A DNA stretch of 64,000 bases from Oscheius dolichura. Its lineage: Eukaryota > Nematoda > Chromadorea > Rhabditida > Rhabditidae. Position 1 is the first letter of the stretch; each line of letters opens with the position of its first letter. The notes below the pieces were generated by a model. The model saw only the letters and a program-made list of their open reading frames with translations. It was not told where the DNA came from and ran no database searches. A program made the translations under genes and the position numbers. The stretch is taken from assembly GCA_932521035.1 (NCBI GenBank), contig OW051497.1, forward strand, positions 9,238,001 through 9,302,000, given 5' to 3'. Below are positions 58,807 to 64,000 of this stretch, in pieces.

Positions 58807-60516
58807 GTAAGTTTTGAAAATAAGAAAGAATCAAACATAACATTTAGAGCCCCCCATTAAAGGGAAGTAAGGGGCCCCTGGAGGATGACCAATCAATGTG
58901 GCTCTACTGTTAAATAAATTATCGCCACTGATTCTTATTTGTTCTTTTCTTTGGGGATGGGGGGCTTGGAAACAAGAAGTTAGGGGCTCCATCCTTTCCA
59001 GAACAGTCGTTGATCAGCATAAATCTCCTTGATAAATCTCTTCCATGAAGAGCTTTGAACTTGTCGTCGATACTTCTCGAAACTTGTCGAAACATGTCGA
59101 GGCCTCTCAAGACTAGACAACGCCTTTTGAAAGCATTGTATCTGAAGCGGTGCGTTCGATTTGTGGCAATACTCTCACAAGAAGCTATGTTGACTCCGGT
59201 GTTTGAGAGAGTATTTGGGCCAGGTCCACCTATAAGATAATTTCCTTAACTGACATCCACTCAGGGATAATCTTTGTTCGTCAGCGAGAGACATTTCATT
59301 TCCCCTTCCTGACTGGGAGAAAGGAGCAGGAGAATGTCGTGGGGAGGGCGATAACACGAGGGAACGTCGCGGTGATAGGAGAACACAGAAGAATTTCATC
59401 GGGTAAAGTAGAAGGTTACGTAGAAATTTATTTTGAAATCCGCTCAGACTTTGTTGGAGTGGATGAAGTTCTATAGAGCGTACGGCCTCACGGTGCTCCA
59501 GTCCGGCTTGAGGTTCGGGCTTCTGTCCTTTGTCACGGCTGCACAACGATATATGACGTCCAAATCAAACAAAAAGATGAAATTCAAGAGACTGAGGTAC
59601 GCCCTACTTGTTCTAATATATGTTCGACACCCTGACATATTTTATATGTTTTATAGCTGCTATATTACAGTTTTACTACTGTATACCCAGAGCACACAGT
59701 TCTCTTGCTACACAGCACATTGACTCCCCACCGTCCCTTATTGAATAGCTAAATTCAACTAACCCATTTTGACACCCTCGAAATGGATTTTGTACGCCAC
59801 ACCTTGCTAAAAATCGTATAATATCAAATTTGTCTTTATTTTTCATGTTGCTCGTCGTATTAATACGGTAGATACGTGATGCACGCTAGGCATTTCTTTC
59901 ACGTCTTGAATGAAATTCAATTTCTAATCCAATCACACTTTAAATTGTCTTCGGTCCATCCAAACGTTTCCTCTATCCATGACTAGGCTACTAAATTATT
60001 TATTAATCGGAGAAGTCTTTCTTGAAAGTCATTGCAATTGCTCCAACATTAAAAAGCATTTTGTTCTTTTTTCTTTTTAATTTCCTACTACTATAACACT
60101 TCTTTTCTTCAAAATTATTATTGCTGAAGTTTCGGCTACCCTTAAAAATGTTATCTTTACCAAAAGAAGCAATATCCCCCCATCAAAAGCGTAATACCGC
60201 CGGCTATCCCAGCTTTTTTGAGCTGTTTCGCTTTCCCAGGTATGGCTCATCGATTTGTTTGGGCGTAGGTGATTCAAGCGGATTAGCTCATAACCTCTTG
60301 ACCTTTGCCCTTTGCCTAAATACTCCCCTCCCAGCTCCTTATGCAAACGTGCTTTATCAGGCGTTGATGTTTCCGTACAGCGCTCTTTTCCACTTTTACT
60401 GGTTTCTTGTCGGCTTATCTGACTCGTGACTCAATACAAATATGGATGAGCACATTTCATCATCTATTTTAGGCAATGAGGCTGTAGAAAAGGAAGCAGT
60501 AAGCAACTAAAGTTTT
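58807..60516. other. 1.7-kb region with conflicting open frames
   Basis: 58.92-59.24 kb is open on both strands: minus from about 59236 to 58919 (containing TNRTHRFRYNAFKRRCLVLR), plus ending near 59240 (containing EAMLTPVFERVFGPGPPIR). At 59449-59590 a plus-strand frame after an acceptor reads TLLEWMKFYRAYGLTVLQSG. I could not link any of these into a gene. Also a plus-strand ATG at about 60444 (MDEHISSSILGNEAVEKEA followed by GTAAGC) may be an alternative first exon of the kinase gene below. Confidence 0.3.
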
Positions 60517-63500
60517 ATGAAAATGGCTACTGATGAAGAGAGAGAGATGCAGCTGGCTCTAGAGCTAAGCAAGTGAGTGCCCTTAAAGTTTAATTATTGC
60601 ATAGCTGACCCCGGAGAGAACGTGGAAAGCTGATAGTTCCAGGGAGTTGTGAATTCTAGAATTGTTTGAACAGTTGTTCACGTTGGGGGTTGGAGGCCAG
60701 CTGTCTCCATGAAACAATCCCGTCAACCTTTCACATTCCCCATCATAACCAGTTCCATCCCACCTGATGTTTTATAGAAAGAGCTACGAAGAAGAGTGCA
60801 AGAGGAGAAGCTATTGCGGATCTGATCTCGAACCGGAACCAGAACAGGACCTGATCAGTTTTGAGAATCCGGGAGAGAAAGAGCGACGGGAGAAGGTCGA
60901 AAGGATACAGAGACTCTACTCCCAGAGCAGCGTTGACAACACCAACAGGTAACTCTTACTCTTTTTTCCTGTTATCCGAGAGCAGAAGCGAGTGACGCAT
61001 GCGCATCGCTTATATTCCATTTCTCGCTTTTCAGTGTCAACTACGGATGGAAACATGATGTGATTTATATTCCTCATCTGGTAAATATACCGTCTTCGAG
61101 CAGTTATCCTATTCTCCAGTCGTCGTCACTCCCCAGTGCAGGATTTGCTTCATTTTCGCCGCTGTCTACCCATCTACAACCTCAGTACCAACAACAACTG
61201 CAACTTCCTCAACAAATTTCTCAGCAAGTCCCCCCTCCTCCAATACCTCCGAAAAGTTTACTCCCTTCAAACGTGCAATGTAAGCCCCAGTGTATATTTT
61301 TTTAGTTTGTACATTTCAGCAACAAGTACTGGCCTCCCTCCTCCACTTCCTCCAAGACGAAATCCTCCTTCATCGAGGAATTCTTCCGTAAATTATTTGA
61401 TTCCAAATTCACAACTACCACCTCCACAAACTTCAAGAACAGGTAGCGAAGAATGTACAATAAAATCAGAAATTTTATTTAGGACAACATTTATATCCAA
61501 CAATTTATCCCACTATCTCACAAGGAGAAGAAGCCTTAGAATTCAGTGAACGGAAGCCGTCCAATTTCAGGTTTTAATACCTAGCTTTATTATTTTTTAC
61601 TTAATCCTTTGCAGCTCTTCCTTATACGACTACTTGGACGCAGACCTGTACGTGCCTCATACGATAGGCTCGGCCAGGATTATGAGAGGAGATCTGATCG
61701 ACTTGGATGATCCTCTATCGAGCACAGAGGACTACGGAACAGCGTTGACTGTGGAACAGGTACAGAGAGCTTATCTGTTTTTGTTCTCACCAACTGAAAA
61801 CAACACGATGAGAAAGCAAAGGAACCCCGAACGGGATAATGGTCATTACTGTAAGGCTAAAGGTACAATCCTGAGTTTCGAAACGTGTCAGAGATTCAAA
61901 TAATGTACGGGAATCAATTTATATTCAGCAGCCATGTTTACCCCCGAGATGACATACAAAAGGATACCCGAAAGTATTTTATCCGCAAACATCAGCTGAT
62001 CGCATAAATTCCTTACTTATGACTTCCGTTACGGTTGCTATCCATCTCAGTTAGCTTGACTACTACTCCATGTATGTAGTTCTCCTAACAGGACATACCT
62101 GGCACTTCTATTCAACAACTGAATAATGGTATGAGATTTGGATAGGGCAAGGGTCGGTATCCTCTACCGCCGCATCACACGGTCATCCTTCCTTTGTTAC
62201 GATGATCCCCGTTCTTTTCCCGGCACTGAGTCCAACCCCATTAAACTTTTTCGCGCATCTTATCCACTTCAAATAATAAAAAAGGCGGATTGATCGTCAG
62301 TGTATTGGCAGTTGACGCGGTGATCTAATTGTCGACCGCAGCGTTCCTTCTCGCCCCTTGACCACAGTAGTTCTTTCTTTTTACCCTCTTTACATCGATT
62401 GATTAGCCTGTGCAATAGTGTCCTAATTGTAAAAAATGACCCCTCCTCGTAGACTCTATCGAGAGGGCATCCCGGCCAGTTAACCCCTAACTCCGATGTG
62501 AGCAGTGGGAGCACAGATCCTATTAGACCCCTACCTTGTTATCCGTTAGTTCTTAAAAAATCCTGAAATTTTGTCCTCACGCAAATCCCGGCTCAGCTGT
62601 CTATGCCTTTTTAGTGGCCAGCAGGGTGGAACATCATTGTGTGTCGCCGGTTGCCACAGTTCGCTTTTGCCCGTTTTTTGTTGCAATTTACCAGATGGAG
62701 AGCGAGGGATGTCCTCCCTCGGATCGATGGAACAAAACAGATCCTTACTAACTTATTTTCCTCAATTCACATGATTGTTTTCAGATCCGGCGAGAGTTCG
62801 ATCCCCTCTACCGTGTGACGCCTGACAAGGATGCAGTAGCGATGCCACCTGCTCCAACCAACCATCAAGAGATAGACTATACCGGTTTTTCACAGGTGTT
62901 CTGTACAAATCAATTGAGTTTTTCAGTTCCCGCCATAAGGTTACTCCCCATAATTGCTAAAGAGGATGAGGACAAGGAGAACATCACCGAGAAATTGCTA
63001 ACCATCGAAGATCTCGTTTTCTATCCAATTGTCCCGGCTACTATTCAACAGGTGACACAGTGAATAATGACCCACTCTGACCAATCATTCCAGGTCGAAA
63101 AGCTCAAAGAAAGTGGAAGAAGAAACTGCTCCGAGTCGTCTCTCTTTTTCCAAGCTCCAACAGCTGACTATCCCACCACCAATGTCTCAAGTATCAAAGT
63201 GGTCATCCAGACAGATCATACGTTAGTCACATTTTAAATTTCCACGTTTGTTTTGCAAAAGAGACGGACAAGCAGACGCTGAAAAAGAACGACGTCAAAT
63301 TGACAAGGTTCAGCAAACATTCCCGCGGGACATCAAACGGTTCAGCACGTTTTTGACGTTTGGAGAGAGGTCTCGAGGACGGTGGACAGTGTTACCATTC
63401 TCAGCGAGGATATAGGGCAAATAGTATAACAATTGGGAGAAAAAGTCTGCGGGTTCAATGAAAGTTAGCCCAAAGATCAGATCTTTACACGCTTTCGCTT

Positions 63501-63968
63501 ATAAACGATCGAAACCGCTAGATTTTTGTATTGCATTAAGAAGAACAAGCACTAACCCTATAAATCTTTAAATTTATTAAAAATAAGTTAATGTTTCAGA
63601 TGGAATAGCAGAGAGACGAGGAATTTTGTATTCGATCCCGAAACTACAGTTGACCTGATCACGACTCAAGTACTATCGGCCCTTATGAACGAAAACGAGA
63701 CACTACAACAGTATTCAGTCGAGGACTACGGGCTAAAAGTGAGTGGACATCAAAGAACAGCTTGTTTTCGCCCTCCACTTACCCTTTCTGACATGGTCCA
63801 TGCTGTCTGTTCGACGTCATTTAAAGCTAATCCCTTGATGGCCTCTTTCTGGCAAACAATAAATTATAGGTATTCGGTCTCGACGAGTTCCTTCCACCTT
63901 CTTCCCAGTTGGCTCATAGTGTCTACGTCGGTCAGTGTCTGCTACATGGAATCGACGTCAAATTAGAG
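60517..63968 (+). CDS. piki-1: Class II phosphoinositide 3-kinase, N-terminal part (incomplete)
   Basis: Eleven exons in phase encode the first 523 residues of a PI3K-C2; the rest lies beyond the window. Exons: 60517-60572, 60778-60948, 61035-61279, 61320-61442, 61483-61570, 61615-61759, 62785-63051, 63094-63221, 63262-63369, 63600-63738 and 63870-63968. The start, MKMATDEEREMQLALELSK, resembles a ubiquitin-interacting helix, as in PIK3C2A/B. Next come a DLISFENPG segment and Pro/Gln-rich stretches (QVPPPPIPPKSLLP, GLPPPLPPRRNPP), suited to SH3 and clathrin-coat partners. Then DLIDLDDPLS, IRREFDPLYRVTPDKD, and the Ras-binding domain: FVFDPETTVDLITTQVLSAL, YSVEDYGLKVFGLDEFLPPS, HSVYVGQCLLHGIDVKLE. 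Class II enzymes make PI3P and PI(3,4)P2 in endocytosis and phagosome or corpse clearance (PIKI-1 in C. elegans). Kinase, C2 and PX domains are not in view, so the gene symbol is an inference. Confidence 0.8.
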
Positions 63969-64000
63969 GTGGTTCTTATATTGTATTCCATTAAACAGTT

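Noticed and set aside
62790..62805. B-box-like GAGTTCGATCCCC
   Set aside because: It is part of a PI3K-C2 exon encoding REFDPLYRV; no A box or stem lies upstream.
1..64000. Complete tRNA, rRNA or spliced-leader RNA genes
   Set aside because: I looked for tRNA boxes, rRNA-like blocks and SL-like sequences on both strands by eye and found none; a covariance search could still reveal one.

Overview
The window looks like nuclear DNA of a nematode. Genes are split into short exons by introns that are often only 30-60 nt, with GT..AG borders. The recognisable proteins include an F-box protein of the nematode lineage-expanded type, a CHH/ITP-type neuropeptide, a tyramine/octopamine-class receptor and a KIN-20-like casein kinase. 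Base composition is moderate and no bacterial operon structure is seen. The species cannot be named from the sequence. Exon models were joined by eye from splice borders and reading frame. Seven complete models (LAPTM-like, ITP-like, F-box, DRAM-like, tyramine receptor, casein kinase, glycine-rich protein), the 356-residue novel protein and the incomplete PI3K-C2 model all sum to whole codons, which is an internal check.

Layout. 0.3-7.8 kb, minus strand: a LAPTM4/5-like lysosomal membrane protein, then an Amt/Rh ammonium transporter. 10.5-11.2 kb, minus: a CHH/ITP-like peptide hormone. 14.1-17.7 kb, minus: two poorly resolved exon groups and a 375-residue F-box protein. 19.38-20.15 kb: a 312-bp inverted repeat (311/312 identical arms) around a 141-bp loop, each arm carrying tRNA-like A- and B-box sequences. 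22.3-23.8 kb, plus: a DRAM/FRAG1-family membrane protein. 26.1-26.8 kb, minus: a secreted precursor made of tandem K(R/K)-FD units ending in an amidation signal, the most novel gene here. 26.8-36.1 kb: about 9 kb without a recognisable gene. 36.1-39.0 kb, plus: a tyramine/octopamine-class GPCR with one probable GC-AG intron. 40.4-42.0 kb, minus: an unidentified gene. 44.7-46.4 kb: pyrimidine-rich DNA leading into a casein kinase 1 delta/epsilon gene (46.5-50.4 kb, plus) with an optional N-terminal extension. 51.1-54.4 kb, minus: a 356-residue protein of unknown family. 55.2-56.1 kb, plus: a glycine-rich secreted protein with its own TATA box. 56.7-58.6 kb, minus: unidentified exons. 60.5 kb to the end, plus: the N-terminal half of a class II PI3-kinase, running off the window.

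The genes do not form one pathway. Loose themes are endolysosomal membranes (LAPTM, DRAM-like, PI3K-C2) and neuromodulation (ITP-like hormone, KRFD precursor, tyramine receptor). The spacing and mixed strands argue against co-transcription.
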